NCBI RefSeq assembly: GCF_003173775.1
Contig: NZ_CP029552.1
Span: 1,282,001 to 1,346,000, forward strand
Origin: Methylobacterium sp. 17Sr1-1
GTDB lineage: Bacteria; Pseudomonadota; Alphaproteobacteria; Rhizobiales; Beijerinckiaceae
DNA: 64,000 bases
Reading direction: 5' to 3'
Shown: positions 1 to 8,270 of the stretch, piece by piece
Layout: every line of letters begins with the position of its first letter
How positions within the stretch are numbered: the first letter of the stretch is position 1
The notes under the pieces: generated by a model
Seen by the model: only the letters and a program-made list of their open reading frames with translations
Databases searched by the model: none
What the model was told of the DNA's origin: nothing
Translations under genes and position numbers: made by a program

Positions 1-119
1 TGTCGGGCATGATGATGCAGTGGCAGGACGGCAAGCAACTGGCGATCTGGCCACAGAACGTGGCCAACGGGAAGATCACCTTCCCGAGCTTCGTCAAGGC
101 GGGGACGGCGGCGAACTGA
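1..119 (+). CDS. ABC transporter substrate-binding protein, C-terminal end (partial)
   Basis: Only the last 38 codons are in the window, read in the frame that stops with TGA at 117-119. The tail contains an M-M-Q-W-Q-D-G-K motif followed by a W-P pair, as in the C-termini of periplasmic binding proteins of branched-chain-amino-acid-type (HAAT) ABC importers. Two HAAT permeases and a double ATPase follow on the same strand, so this is most likely the ligand-binding component of that importer. The ligand cannot be inferred from this fragment. A perfect stem-loop lies just downstream, before the first permease. Confidence 0.6.
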   Translation, partial: SGMMMQWQDGKQLAIWPQNVANGKITFPSFVKAGTAAN

Positions 120-160
120 TCCCGCTCATCGATCCAACCGTGCTCCAGCCAGCGTGGGAT

Positions 161-184
161 CCCCTCTCCCAAACGGGAGAGGGG
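161..184 (+). promoter_or_regulatory. Perfect stem-loop between binding-protein and permease genes
   Basis: Arms of 10 bp (CCCCTCTCCC and GGGAGAGGGG) flank a 4-nt loop AAAC. No T-run follows, so this is not an obvious full terminator. In binding-protein ABC operons, such intergenic hairpins commonly protect the upstream binding-protein mRNA or attenuate the downstream permease genes (known principle). That this hairpin does so is inference. Confidence 0.5.
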
Positions 185-236
185 AGTTCGCGCGCGCCGC
201 CCCCTCATCTTCACCGCGAGCCCCAAGACACGCGAC

Positions 237-1112
237 ATGACCGCGATCCAGATCCTCATCGACGGCTTCGCCATCTCGGCGCTCTACGCGCTCGGCGCCA
301 CCGGCTTCACCCTCATCTTCGGCGTCTCGGGCGTGCTCAACCTCTCGCACGGCGCCCTGATGGTCACCGCCGCGGTGGTGGCCTGGGCGGCGTCGAGCGA
401 GCTCGGCCTCGGCTCCTATGCGGGCGCCGCCGCCGGCATCGTCGTCTGCACGGCGCTGACGCTCGCCACCTACGGCGTCGTGGTGCGCCCCATCGACAAG
501 TCCCGGGCGATCCCGCCGGAGGAGAAGGAGATCTTCATCCTCACCGGCACGCTGCTCTGGGGCATCATGATCCAGGAGTTCATCGCCTACCTGTTCACCA
601 GCAACGCCAAGACGGTGATGCCGATCGTCGAGGGCGTGGTGACCATCGCGGGCGTGCGCACGCCGTGGAACCAGGTGTTCACGGCCGTCGTCTGCTGGGC
701 TGTGATCGGGCTGCTCTGGCTCCTGGTCAACCGCACCCGCACCGGCAAGGTGCTGCTCGCCGCCTCGATGAACCCTCGCGGCGTGACGCTCCTCGGGTTC
801 GAGCTGTCGCAGATCTACGTGGCGATCTGGCTCATCTACGGCGTGCTCGCGGGCATCGCCGGCGTCCTGCTCGGGCAGTTCCTCGGCGTGTCGAGCTACA
901 GCGTCGGTCCGCTCACGGCGAGCGCCTTCTCGATCGTGGTGCTGGGCGGCTTGGGGAGCGTCTCGGGCTCGCTGATCGCCGCCTACGTCGTCGGCTACCT
1001 CGAGACACTCACCGCCTACCTCGTCTCCCCGGCCTACCGGACCATCCCCGCGCTGCTGCTGCTGGTGGCGGTGATGTATGTCCGCCCGCAGGGCCTGCTC
1101 GGGCGCCGCTGA
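237..1112 (+). CDS. HAAT-family ABC transporter permease (LivH type)
   Basis: A 291-aa inner-membrane permease, hydrophobic throughout with about eight predicted membrane segments. The N-terminal region has the G-x-N-L-S-H-G motif typical of LivH-like permeases (FGVSGVLNLSHGALM, about residues 28-42), and the C-terminus ends in the usual R-P-Q-G-L-L-G signature. It is the second gene of a binding protein-permease-permease-ATPase operon, 35 nt before the next permease. The family moves branched-chain amino acids, urea, amides or related small molecules across the inner membrane; the ligand here is unknown. The ATG at 237 is the first start after the intergenic hairpin. Confidence 0.85.
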   Translation: MTAIQILIDGFAISALYALGATGFTLIFGVSGVLNLSHGALMVTAAVVAWAASSELGLGSYAGAAAGIVVCTALTLATYGVVVRPIDKSRAIPPEEKEIFILTGTLLWGIMIQEFIAYLFTSNAKTVMPIVEGVVTIAGVRTPWNQVFTAVVCWAVIGLLWLLVNRTRTGKVLLAASMNPRGVTLLGFELSQIYVAIWLIYGVLAGIAGVLLGQFLGVSSYSVGPLTASAFSIVVLGGLGSVSGSLIAAYVVGYLETLTAYLVSPAYRTIPALLLLVAVMYVRPQGLLGRR

Positions 1113-1147
1113 CCCGCGGCCGCCCCGGATTCCAACAAGAGGCCTGC

Positions 1148-2074
1148 ATGCTTGCCAAGACTCTCCGCAATCCGCTGTTCTGGCTCTGCCTGATCGGCCT
1201 CGCGCTCACCAGCGTGCTGCCGCTCTGGGTCTCGGGCTACATCCTCGGGCTCCTCACCGTCGCGTACTATTTCGGCGTGTTCTCGATGGCCTGGGACCTC
1301 CTGTTCGGCTTCGCCGGCGAGGTCAATTTCGGCCCGACCTTCCTGATCGGGCTCGGGGCCTACACCGCCGGCATCCTCAACGGCCACGGAATCGGCATCC
1401 CGCTCTGCCTCCTGGCCGGCACCGTCGCGGCGGTGATCGGCGGCCTCGTCCTGGCGCTGCCGGCGCTCCGCGTGCGCGGGCCCTATTTCGGCCTCACCAC
1501 CGTCGTGGCGGTGCTGATCCTGCAGAACCTGATCGTCGTCTTCGCCGACACGACCGGGGGTGAGATCGGCCTGACCGTGCCCGACGTCATCAGCATCGAC
1601 GCGGCGACGAACTACTGGATCGCGCTCGGCTTCATGGGGGTGAGCGGGCTCGTCCTCTACGCCATCGCGGTCTCGCCGGTCGGGCTGATCCTGCAGGCGA
1701 GCGGGCAGGACCCGGTCGAGGCCGGCGCGCTCGGCTTCAACGTCGCCAAGCACAAGCTCGCGGCGTTCTGCGTCAGCGCGGTCTTCTCCGGGCTCGCGGG
1801 GGCGTTGTTCGTCTTCTACATGGGCACCGCCTCGGTCGGCACGCTGATCGACGTCTCGGTCGGCGTCCAGGTCATCATCGGGGCGGTGCTGGGCGGCCGG
1901 CGCACCATCGTGGGGGGCGTGCTCGGCGCCGTCTTCCTGATCGCCGCCGGCGAGTTGCTGCGCCCGCTCGGTTCGCTCTCGACCTTCGTCGTCTCGGCCG
2001 CGGCGCTCGCCGTCATCCTGTTCGTGCCGGCCGGCCTCCTCGGGATCCTCACCCGCCAGGGGCGGCACGCCTGA
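1148..2074 (+). CDS. HAAT-family ABC transporter permease (LivM type)
   Basis: A 308-aa membrane protein, the second permease of the importer. After the hydrophobic N-terminus the region around residues 55-75 (FGFAGEVNFGPTFLIGLGAY) matches the LivM-type 'G-x-x-x-F-G-x-x-x-x-x-G-x-G-A-Y' segment, and the C-terminal part has the G-A-V-L-G-G-R-R-T-I-x-G loop that contacts the ATPase in this family. ATG 1148 is chosen because it begins the recognisable protein: the frame is open for more than 1.1 kb upstream, but that stretch is the out-of-frame shadow of the first permease. It lies 34 nt before the fused ATPase gene. Confidence 0.85.
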   Translation: MLAKTLRNPLFWLCLIGLALTSVLPLWVSGYILGLLTVAYYFGVFSMAWDLLFGFAGEVNFGPTFLIGLGAYTAGILNGHGIGIPLCLLAGTVAAVIGGLVLALPALRVRGPYFGLTTVVAVLILQNLIVVFADTTGGEIGLTVPDVISIDAATNYWIALGFMGVSGLVLYAIAVSPVGLILQASGQDPVEAGALGFNVAKHKLAAFCVSAVFSGLAGALFVFYMGTASVGTLIDVSVGVQVIIGAVLGGRRTIVGGVLGAVFLIAAGELLRPLGSLSTFVVSAAALAVILFVPAGLLGILTRQGRHA

Positions 2075-2108
2075 TGTCCACCGTCCTCGCATCACAAGGG
2101 TTGCGTCC

Positions 2109-3656
2109 ATGAGTGCGGCCGGCCTCGCCCCCTCCCCTCTGCTCTCCCCCCTGCCCTCCGGTGCGCGTCCCGCCGCGGAAGCCGGACCGCCGCTGCTCGC
2201 GGTCGAGGGGCTGACCAAGCGCTACGGCGGCCTCGTCGCCGCCAAGTCCATCGGCTTCACGGTGCGGGCCGGCGAGATCGTCGGGCTGATCGGGCCGAAC
2301 GGCTCCGGCAAGTCGACGGTGATGAAGCTCATCATGGGCCTGGAGCGCCCGAATGCCGGCAGCGTGCGGCTCGACGGCACCGAGATCGCCGGCTGGCCCT
2401 CGCACCGGGTGGCGCGGGCCGGGATCGGCCTCGTCTTCCAGCACTCGCGGCCGCTTCACCGCCAGACGGTCCTGGAGAACATCAAGCTCGCGCTCCTGCC
2501 CGACAGCCTGATTCGCCTCTTCGCCGATGCGGGCGTCGAGGCGCGGGCCCGGGCGATCGCCGAGCGGGTCGGTCTCGGCGCCGTGATGGACCGCCGCCCC
2601 GGCACCCTGCCCTTCGCTGACCTGCGCCGGATGGAGCTCGCCAAGGCGATCGCCCGCGACCCCAAGGTGGTGCTGGTCGACGAGCCCTTCGCGGGCCTGA
2701 CTTCGGCCGAGGTGGCGGATTTCTCGGCCCTGATCCGCGGCTTTCGCGACGAGGGCAAGGCGGTGCTCCTCGTCGACCACAACGTGAAGAGCGTGTCGGC
2801 CCTCGTCGACCGGGTCTTCGCGATGTATCTCGGCGAGCGCGTCGCCGAGGGCACCGCCGCCGAGGTGATGCGCAACGAGACCGTGCGCCGGGTCTATCTC
2901 GGCGGCAGCATCGAGACCGCTTCCCGGCCGGAGGCGAAGTTCTCGGGCGAGCCGCTGCTGAAGGTCGAGGGGCTCGACGTGCTCTACGGCAAGGCCCAGG
3001 CGCTGCGCCAGGTCGGGATCCACGTCCACGAGGGCGAGTTCGTCTCGGTGGTCGGCCTCAACGGTGCCGGCAAGACGACGCTGTTCAACGCGATCTCGGG
3101 TCTCGTGCCGCATGCCGGCCGGATCAGCTTCGCTGGCGAGCCGCTGGCGAAGCGGACGCCGGCGAGCATCGCCAAGGGGGATATCAGGGGAGGGATCGTC
3201 CAGGTGCCGGAGAGCCGCGAGCTGTTCGGCGAGATGAGCGTGCGCGAGAACCTCGACCTCGGCGGCCAGCACCTTCCGAAGGCCGAGAGCGCGCGCCAGC
3301 TCGAATGGCTGTTCGAGCTCTTTCCCATCCTGAAGAGCCGCGGCGGCCAGATGGCCCGCACCCTCTCGGGCGGCGAGCAGCAGATGCTCACCATCGCCCG
3401 CGCGCTGATGATGAAGCCCCGTCTCCTGATCCTCGACGAGCCGACCCTCGGCCTCGCCCCGGTGATCCTGGAGCAGCTCTCGAAGGCGCTGGAGCGCCTG
3501 CGCCAGACGACGCCGATCACGGTGCTGCTCGGCGAGCAGAACGTCACCTTCGCGCTGCCCCATGCCGACCGGGTCTACGTGCTGGAGCACGCCCGCATCG
3601 TCTGGGAGGGTACGCCCGACCGCTTCGCCGCGGAGGCCGGGACAGGATACCTATAG
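2109..3656 (+). CDS. Fused double ATPase of a HAAT ABC importer (LivG-LivF fusion)
   Basis: A 515-aa protein with two complete nucleotide-binding domains in tandem. Domain 1 has Walker A GPNGSGKST at about 62-70 and Walker B VVLVDEP near 187; domain 2 has Walker A GLNGAGKTT near 316, signature LSGGEQQM near 418 and Walker B LLILDEP near 439. In most relatives these are two separate genes, livG and livF. The domain-1 signature motif is degenerate: LPFADLRRMELA stands where LSxGxxxR is expected, so one of the two composite ATP sites may be catalytically weak. It energises the permeases encoded just upstream. A proline-rich linker of about 25 residues precedes domain 1. Confidence 0.88.
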   Translation: MSAAGLAPSPLLSPLPSGARPAAEAGPPLLAVEGLTKRYGGLVAAKSIGFTVRAGEIVGLIGPNGSGKSTVMKLIMGLERPNAGSVRLDGTEIAGWPSHRVARAGIGLVFQHSRPLHRQTVLENIKLALLPDSLIRLFADAGVEARARAIAERVGLGAVMDRRPGTLPFADLRRMELAKAIARDPKVVLVDEPFAGLTSAEVADFSALIRGFRDEGKAVLLVDHNVKSVSALVDRVFAMYLGERVAEGTAAEVMRNETVRRVYLGGSIETASRPEAKFSGEPLLKVEGLDVLYGKAQALRQVGIHVHEGEFVSVVGLNGAGKTTLFNAISGLVPHAGRISFAGEPLAKRTPASIAKGDIRGGIVQVPESRELFGEMSVRENLDLGGQHLPKAESARQLEWLFELFPILKSRGGQMARTLSGGEQQMLTIARALMMKPRLLILDEPTLGLAPVILEQLSKALERLRQTTPITVLLGEQNVTFALPHADRVYVLEHARIVWEGTPDRFAAEAGTGYL

Positions 3657-3784
3657 GTGCCGAACAACAGTCGCGGGAACAAGCTCGGCAGGAAGGGCGA
3701 AACGAAGAACGCTTGACTCGGGTTAAGGCGGCCGGAGACCATCGGTCGTAACGGTGCAGGACAGCCACCCCAGGGGAGAGCGGA

Positions 3785-4036
3785 ATGTCCTGCTACTACT
3801 TCCATTTCCAGGTCGGCAGCCGTCTCATCCGGGACACCCGCGGCGTCGAGCTCAAGGAGCCGCACGAGATCATCACCTGCTCGGCCCATATCGCGGTGCT
3901 GCTGAAGCGGCGCGCCTGCCGCGAGCCCGAGTGGAAGGAGGCGATCATCCACGTCGAGGACAAGGAGCGCCGCTTCAGCGTCTTCCTGCCGATCGCGCGG
4001 TTCGCCGATGCGATCCCGCGGTTGCAGGCGAACTAG
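3785..4036 (+). CDS. Small DUF6894-like protein
   Basis: An 83-aa protein beginning M-S-C-Y-Y-F-H-F, then a short G-S-R-L-I-R-D-T-R-G-V-E-L stretch. This layout (a Y-F-H start, then a D-x-x-G-x-E-L motif) is typical of the DUF6894 proteins that are abundant in Rhizobiales; their function is unknown. A GGGGAG ribosome site lies at the usual distance before ATG 3785. It stands alone, with 128 bp upstream and a palindromic repeat downstream. No function is assigned. Confidence 0.6.
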   Translation: MSCYYFHFQVGSRLIRDTRGVELKEPHEIITCSAHIAVLLKRRACREPEWKEAIIHVEDKERRFSVFLPIARFADAIPRLQAN

Positions 4037-4093
4037 ACCGCAGAGGACCCAGCCTGGAGGACAGGCGCGCTCGACCGGCATTCCACCCCCCGG

Positions 4094-4233
4094 GTCATCC
4101 CGGGGCCGCGAAGGCGGACCCGGGATCCATAACCGCTGACAAAGCAAGGCGAGGCTGAACGCGCTCCGCCTCATTCGCAATCCTTAGCGGATACGGATCC
4201 CGGGTTCTCGCCTTCGGCGAGCCCCGGGATGAC
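4094..4233. repeat. Palindromic intergenic repeat, family A (GTCATCCCGGGG type)
   Basis: The left arm begins GTCATCCCGGGGC and continues to the GGATCC and AACCGCT region; the right arm mirrors it (AGCGG..GGATCC..GCCCCGGGATGAC). The arms match with few mismatches over about 45 bp around a central loop. It sits alone between the DUF6894-like gene and the chemoreceptor remnant and codes for nothing. Similar elements beginning GTCATCCCGGGG are common in rhizobial genomes (general knowledge). Confidence 0.7.
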
Positions 4234-4261
4234 GTCGAGGATGATGATCCCGGAGTAAGGC

Positions 4262-4441
4262 TTACGCCGCCTTGATCTCCGCCACGAACCCGCCGATCTC
4301 GCGCTGCAGCGTCACGGCCTGGTGCGCCAGGGCCTGGGCGGCGCGCAGCACCTGGGCGGCGGTGCCGCCGGTGCGGTCGGCGCCCTGCTGCACCGCGTCG
4401 ATGTGGTCGGAGACGACCTGCGATGAGCAATTTCTTGCCAT
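4262..4441 (-). pseudogene. C-terminal remnant of a methyl-accepting chemotaxis protein
   Basis: On the minus strand, 59 codons run from an ATG at 4441 to TAA at 4262-4264. From residue 8 on, the protein (QVVSDHIDAVQQGADRTGG.. to ..GGFVAEIKAA) has the A/Q/T-rich heptad pattern and the F-x-x-E-I-K/R-x-A ending of alphaproteobacterial chemoreceptors. A full receptor is more than 500 aa. The match stops abruptly near 4420, where base composition falls to roughly half GC. Hence a 5'-truncated receptor joined to unrelated DNA. It lies downstream of flbD, on the same strand. Confidence 0.65.
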
Positions 4442-4680
4442 TACAGGCGAATCGAATATCCGACGATTTTCCTATCTTTCATTCAGCAACGATCATACGA
4501 CAGCCGATGTGCTGAACAGAGACACGACAGAGGAGCGGTTTGCATTCGACCAGGACGCCGCTCGTTGCAGGTTTTCGTTGCGAAATCGGCAATCGTCTCG
4601 ACGGTCCGTGGCGTCATCGACGTGCTGAATCGCTTGCCGGATCGTTTGCCCGATCACCTCGCCGGATCGCCTTCCGCCGG
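4442..4680. other. Low-GC stretch of unknown origin downstream of flbD
   Basis: About 240 bp, of which the part near 4421-4560 is clearly poorer in GC than anything around it (for example the region reading ATTTTCCTATCTTTCATTC). No recognisable protein is visible in any frame. It joins the truncated chemoreceptor tail to the flbD 3' end. It may be decayed foreign DNA or a deletion scar; this is inference from composition and the abrupt junction. Confidence 0.45.
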
Positions 4681-6042
4681 TCAGCCATAGGCCGCCAGCG
4701 CTCGGGTGTGGCCCGGCTCGGCCACCGGGATGCCGGCATCGGTGTACTCGTTGAGCTTGTTGCGCAGGGTTCGGATCGAGATGCCGAGGATCTTGGCGGC
4801 GTGGGTGCGGTTGCCGAGGCAATGGTCGAGGGTGTCGAGGATCAGGTCGCGCTCGACCTCGGCGAGCGAGCGGCCGACGAAGGCCCGGGTCGCCGCCTCG
4901 GCGGCCTGCACCGCGCGGGCGGCGGGGCTGGCGCCCGTCAGGGCCTCGCCGTCCGGCGAGCGGATCGCGTCGGCGTCGATCTCGGGGCCGCTCGCCAGGA
5001 GCACCGCCCGGTGCAGGGTGTTCTCCAGTTCGCGCACGTTGCCGGGCCAGGGGTTCTGGGCGACGAGGCGGCGCGCCTCGGCCGAGAGCGGCCGGGGCGC
5101 GATGCCGTTCGCCTCGGCGTATTTGCGCGCGAAGTGGCCGGCGAGCTCCATGATGTCCGACGGGCGGTCGCGCAGGGGCGGCAGGCGCAGGTGGACCACG
5201 TTGAGGCGGTAGAGCAGGTCCTCCCGGAACGTGCCCTTGCGCGCCTCCTCGGCGAGGTTGCGGTTCGAGGTGGCGAGCACCCGGATGTCGACCTTCACCG
5301 GCTGGGTGCCGCCGACACGGTCGATCACCCGCTCCTGCAGCGCCCGCAGGAGCTTGGCCTGGAGCCGCACGTCCATCTCGGAGATCTCGTCGAGGAGCAG
5401 CGTGCCGCCATTGGCCTCCTCGAACCGGCCGATGCGCCGGGCCACCGCCCCGGTGAAGGCCCCCTTCTCGTGGCCGAACAGCTCGGATTCGAGCAGCGCG
5501 TCGGGGATCGCCGCGCAGTTCACGCTGACGAACGGCTTCGAGGCCCGGTTCGAGCGGGTGTGGACGTAGCGCGCCAGCACCTCCTTGCCGGTGCCGCTCT
5601 CGCCGGTGATCAGCACCGAGGCGTCGGAGCGCGCGACCTGCTCGGCGAGCTTGACCACCCGCTCCATCGAGGCGTCGCGCCACACGAAGGCGCGGGCATC
5701 CGCCGTCACCGCCTCGAGCACCGCCGCGATCAGCTCGGGATCGGGCGGCAGCGGGATGTATTCCTTGGCCCCCGCCTGGATCGCCGCCACCGCCGACTTG
5801 GCATCGGTGCCGGTGCCGCAGGCCACCACCGGCGTGCGGATGCGCTCGTCGGCGAGCGCCGTCACCAGGGTGCGGATCGACAGCGACGCCTCGCACATCA
5901 CGAGGTCGGCGCCCTTGGCGCGCAGCGCGTTGAGGCCCTGCTCGACCCCGTCGGCCTGGGTGACGGCGGCGCCGCGGCTCATCGCGATCCGGGAGGCGGT
6001 GACGAGTTCGCCGTTCAGGCGTCCGATGATCAAGAGCCGCAT
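4681..6042 (-). CDS. flbD: Sigma-54-dependent flagellar regulator FlbD
   Basis: 453 aa from ATG 6042; a GTG nine bases upstream is possible, but ATG has GGAG at a suitable distance. Domains: an atypical receiver (1-115), an AAA+ sigma-54 activator core with Walker A GESGTGKE (147-154), the sigma-54 contact loop GAFTGA (194-199) and Walker B GGTLLLDE (212-219), and a Fis-type helix-turn-helix (about 414-433). The usual receiver phospho-acceptor Asp is not where expected (LVMCEAS near 48-54), in line with FlbD proteins, which are controlled by FliX rather than by a kinase. It should activate late flagellar sigma-54 promoters such as the candidate before fliK in this window. It is the last intact gene of the block. 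Confidence 0.9.
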   Translation of the reverse strand: MRLLIIGRLNGELVTASRIAMSRGAAVTQADGVEQGLNALRAKGADLVMCEASLSIRTLVTALADERIRTPVVACGTGTDAKSAVAAIQAGAKEYIPLPPDPELIAAVLEAVTADARAFVWRDASMERVVKLAEQVARSDASVLITGESGTGKEVLARYVHTRSNRASKPFVSVNCAAIPDALLESELFGHEKGAFTGAVARRIGRFEEANGGTLLLDEISEMDVRLQAKLLRALQERVIDRVGGTQPVKVDIRVLATSNRNLAEEARKGTFREDLLYRLNVVHLRLPPLRDRPSDIMELAGHFARKYAEANGIAPRPLSAEARRLVAQNPWPGNVRELENTLHRAVLLASGPEIDADAIRSPDGEALTGASPAARAVQAAEAATRAFVGRSLAEVERDLILDTLDHCLGNRTHAAKILGISIRTLRNKLNEYTDAGIPVAEPGHTRALAAYG

Positions 6043-6087
6043 GGCGGGCACTCCGTGGGGCGGTTTCCGGGCGGCGGGGGCGAAAGA

Positions 6088-6438
6088 TCAGCCGTCGACC
6101 TTGACGATCTCGGTCATCGTCACGCCGAGGCGCTCCTCCACCAGCACCACCTCGCCGCGGGCGACGAGGCGGTTGTTGACGAAGATGTCGATCGCCTCGC
6201 CGACCTTGCGGTCGAGCTCCAGCACCGTGCCGGGGCCGAGGCGCAGGAGGTCGCCGATCGGCATCCGGGACGAGCCGAGCACCGCCGAGACCATCACCGG
6301 CACGTCGAAGACCTGCTCGAGGTCGGAGGCCGACTTCGCCGCCACCGGCGCGTCGCGCATCGCGGCGGTCACCGTCGTGTCGAAGGCGAGATCCGCCTCG
6401 CTGAGCTGCGGCAGGCCGAGATCGTTGTCGGAGGACAT
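6088..6438 (-). CDS. fliN: Flagellar motor switch protein FliN
   Basis: 116 aa with a variable acidic N-terminus and a C-terminal SpoA/FliN domain (from about residue 42: VFDVPVMVSAVLGSSRMPIG, then LRLGPGTVLELD and the ending GVTMTEIV). FliN forms the lower C-ring, where CheY-P acts and the export ATPase complex docks. It lies 45 nt before flbD and 46 nt after fliH, all on the minus strand, so one transcript is likely. The length is normal for the family. Confidence 0.92.
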   Translation of the reverse strand: MSSDNDLGLPQLSEADLAFDTTVTAAMRDAPVAAKSASDLEQVFDVPVMVSAVLGSSRMPIGDLLRLGPGTVLELDRKVGEAIDIFVNNRLVARGEVVLVEERLGVTMTEIVKVDG

Positions 6439-6484
6439 TCGCGTACCTCGTGAGAAAATAAGGTCTTGTTTCGGGGTCGGGGCG

Positions 6485-7123
6485 TCAGGTCACCGGTAAG
6501 GCGGCGAGGAGCGCGGCCTCGATCGCCGCGCGCTCGCGCACCACGCCGCCATCGGCCCACTCGATGCGGGCGTCGCCCGGCGCCATGCCGGGATCGCCCA
6601 TCACGATCAGACGGCCCTCGTAGCCGCGCTCGCGGGCGAGCCGGGCGACCTGTCGCTCGGTCTCCTCGACGAGCGCGTCGTGCACCCGGATCGCCAGGTG
6701 CGGCACGCCGCGCAGGTGCTGGAGCGCGCGGCCCGCGGCCTCGGCGATCGCCGCCACCGGCTGGCTGTCGAGGGCGGCGCCGGCGATCTTGCGCCCGAGC
6801 GCCACCGCGAAATCGAAGGCCTGGGCCTCGCGCTCGGCGTCGCGGGCATCCGCGCCGGCGATCATGCCGGCGGCAGCCGCCGCGACGCGGTTGAGGGCGT
6901 CGGCGAGCCGCGCCTGCACCTGCGCCTCGGCCTGGGCGCGGCCCTCGTGGAGGCCGCGGGCATAGGCCGCCGCCTCGGCCTCGGCCCGGGCGGCCGCCTC
7001 CCGGGCGGCGGCCTCGGCCGCGCGGAGCGCCTCCGCCTCGGGGGCGGGCGCCTCCTCGGCCGGCGGCGGGCCGGCGGGCTGGCGGAAATCGGTGTCGAAC
7101 AGAAAGCGCCGGATCTGCGCCAT
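6485..7123 (-). CDS. fliH: Flagellar export/assembly protein FliH
   Basis: 212 aa. The N-terminus (MAQIRRFLFDTDF) is typical of alphaproteobacterial FliH. Residues about 25-80 are Ala/Glu-rich and predicted as a long helical coiled coil (AEAEALRAAEAAAREAAAR), followed by the conserved C-terminal half (a D-P-G-M-A-P-G-D-A-R-I-E-W motif). FliH is the peripheral stator that holds and restrains the FliI export ATPase and docks on FliN, which fits its position between fliG and fliN. fliI is not in the window. Confidence 0.85.
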   Translation of the reverse strand: MAQIRRFLFDTDFRQPAGPPPAEEAPAPEAEALRAAEAAAREAAARAEAEAAAYARGLHEGRAQAEAQVQARLADALNRVAAAAAGMIAGADARDAEREAQAFDFAVALGRKIAGAALDSQPVAAIAEAAGRALQHLRGVPHLAIRVHDALVEETERQVARLARERGYEGRLIVMGDPGMAPGDARIEWADGGVVRERAAIEAALLAALPVT

Positions 7124-7169
7124 CAGGCTTTTTCCTTCGCTTCGACCGTGATCGTCCGGCAGGGGCGCA

Positions 7170-8219
7170 TCAGTAGACCAGCTCTTCCTCGGCGCTGTTC
7201 TTGGCGATCATGATCTCGCCCTTCTCCGCCAGCTCCTTGGCGAGGTCGGTCATCTTCGCCTGGGCCTCGTCGACCTCCTTGAGGCGGATCGGCCCGAGCG
7301 ATTCCATGTCGTTCTGCATGTTCTTGGCCGAGCGGCTCGACATGTTGGCGAAGAAGTAGGCCCGGACCGGATCCGACGCGCCCTTGAGCGCCCGGGCCAG
7401 CACGTCGCGGTCGACGCTGCGCATCAGGGTCTGGACGCTGCCGGCGTCGAGCTTCATCAGGTCGTCGAAGGTGAACATCAGCTGGCGGATCTTCTTCGCC
7501 GAGCCGCGATTGGCCTGGTCGAGGGCGGTCAGGAACCGGATCTCGGTCTGCCGGTCGAACGCGTTGAACACGTCGGCGAGCAGCTCGTGGGCGTCGCGAC
7601 GGGTGGTCTGGGCGATGGTCGAGACGAACTCGACCCGCAGGATCTCCTCGATGTGGCGCAGGGCCTCCTTCTGCACCGTCTCCATCCGGAGCATCCGGTT
7701 GAGGACGTCGATGGCGAAGTCCTCCGGCAGGATGGTCAGGACCTTGGCGGCGTAGTCCGAGCGCACCCGCGACAGGATCACCGCGACGGTCTGCGGGTAC
7801 TCGTTGCGCAGGAACGAGGCCAGGATCTCGGGGTCGATCTGGGTCAGGCTGGCCCAGACCCGGCGGGTCGAGGCGCCCTTCACCTCGGCCATGATCACCG
7901 CGACCTGCTCGGGCGGGAAGATCTTCAGGAGCAGCGACTCGGTGCGCTCGAAGCTCGAGGTGATGCCGCCGCTCGACGAGAGCCGCGAGACGAAGTCGAC
8001 GATCAGGTGCTCGACCGCCTCGGCCTCGAGCGAGCCGAGCTGGACCATGGCGTGCGAGACCTTCTTGACTTCGTCCTCCTCCAGCATCCGCCAGATCGGG
8101 GCGCCGTCCGCCTCGCCGAGCAGCAGCAGCAGGGCGGCGGCGCGCTGGGTCCCGGGCATCTCGGCGAAGCTCAGGCCCGCAGCCGCGGAGCGGGATGCCG
8201 GCATCGAAGTCACGGCCAT
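7170..8219 (-). CDS. fliG: Flagellar motor switch protein FliG
   Basis: 349 aa, full length. The N-terminal domain (G-T-Q-R-A-A-A-L-L-L-L-L-G) binds FliF; the middle and C-terminal domains carry the charged torque helix (FTFDDLMKLD, then MRSVDRDVLARALKG). FliG is the rotor protein contacting MotA. It is transcribed with fliF upstream, but the 161-bp gap to fliF holds a palindromic repeat, which is long for this otherwise compact block. ATG 8219 starts the protein directly after that gap. Confidence 0.95.
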   Translation of the reverse strand: MAVTSMPASRSAAAGLSFAEMPGTQRAAALLLLLGEADGAPIWRMLEEDEVKKVSHAMVQLGSLEAEAVEHLIVDFVSRLSSSGGITSSFERTESLLLKIFPPEQVAVIMAEVKGASTRRVWASLTQIDPEILASFLRNEYPQTVAVILSRVRSDYAAKVLTILPEDFAIDVLNRMLRMETVQKEALRHIEEILRVEFVSTIAQTTRRDAHELLADVFNAFDRQTEIRFLTALDQANRGSAKKIRQLMFTFDDLMKLDAGSVQTLMRSVDRDVLARALKGASDPVRAYFFANMSSRSAKNMQNDMESLGPIRLKEVDEAQAKMTDLAKELAEKGEIMIAKNSAEEELVY

Positions 8220-8270
8220 GGCGTCGGATTCTCTCGGGCGAGACGGAAACGTGAGGGGTTCGGGCGGGCC

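Noticed and set aside
20..1147. Reading the LivM-type permease as part of a 684-aa protein
   Set aside because: The upstream part is out of frame with the first permease gene and shows no motif; the real protein begins at ATG 1148.
4540..6453. A plus-strand open frame of 637 codons opposite flbD and fliN
   Set aside because: Composition is that of an antisense shadow, while the minus strand gives clear FlbD and FliN domains.
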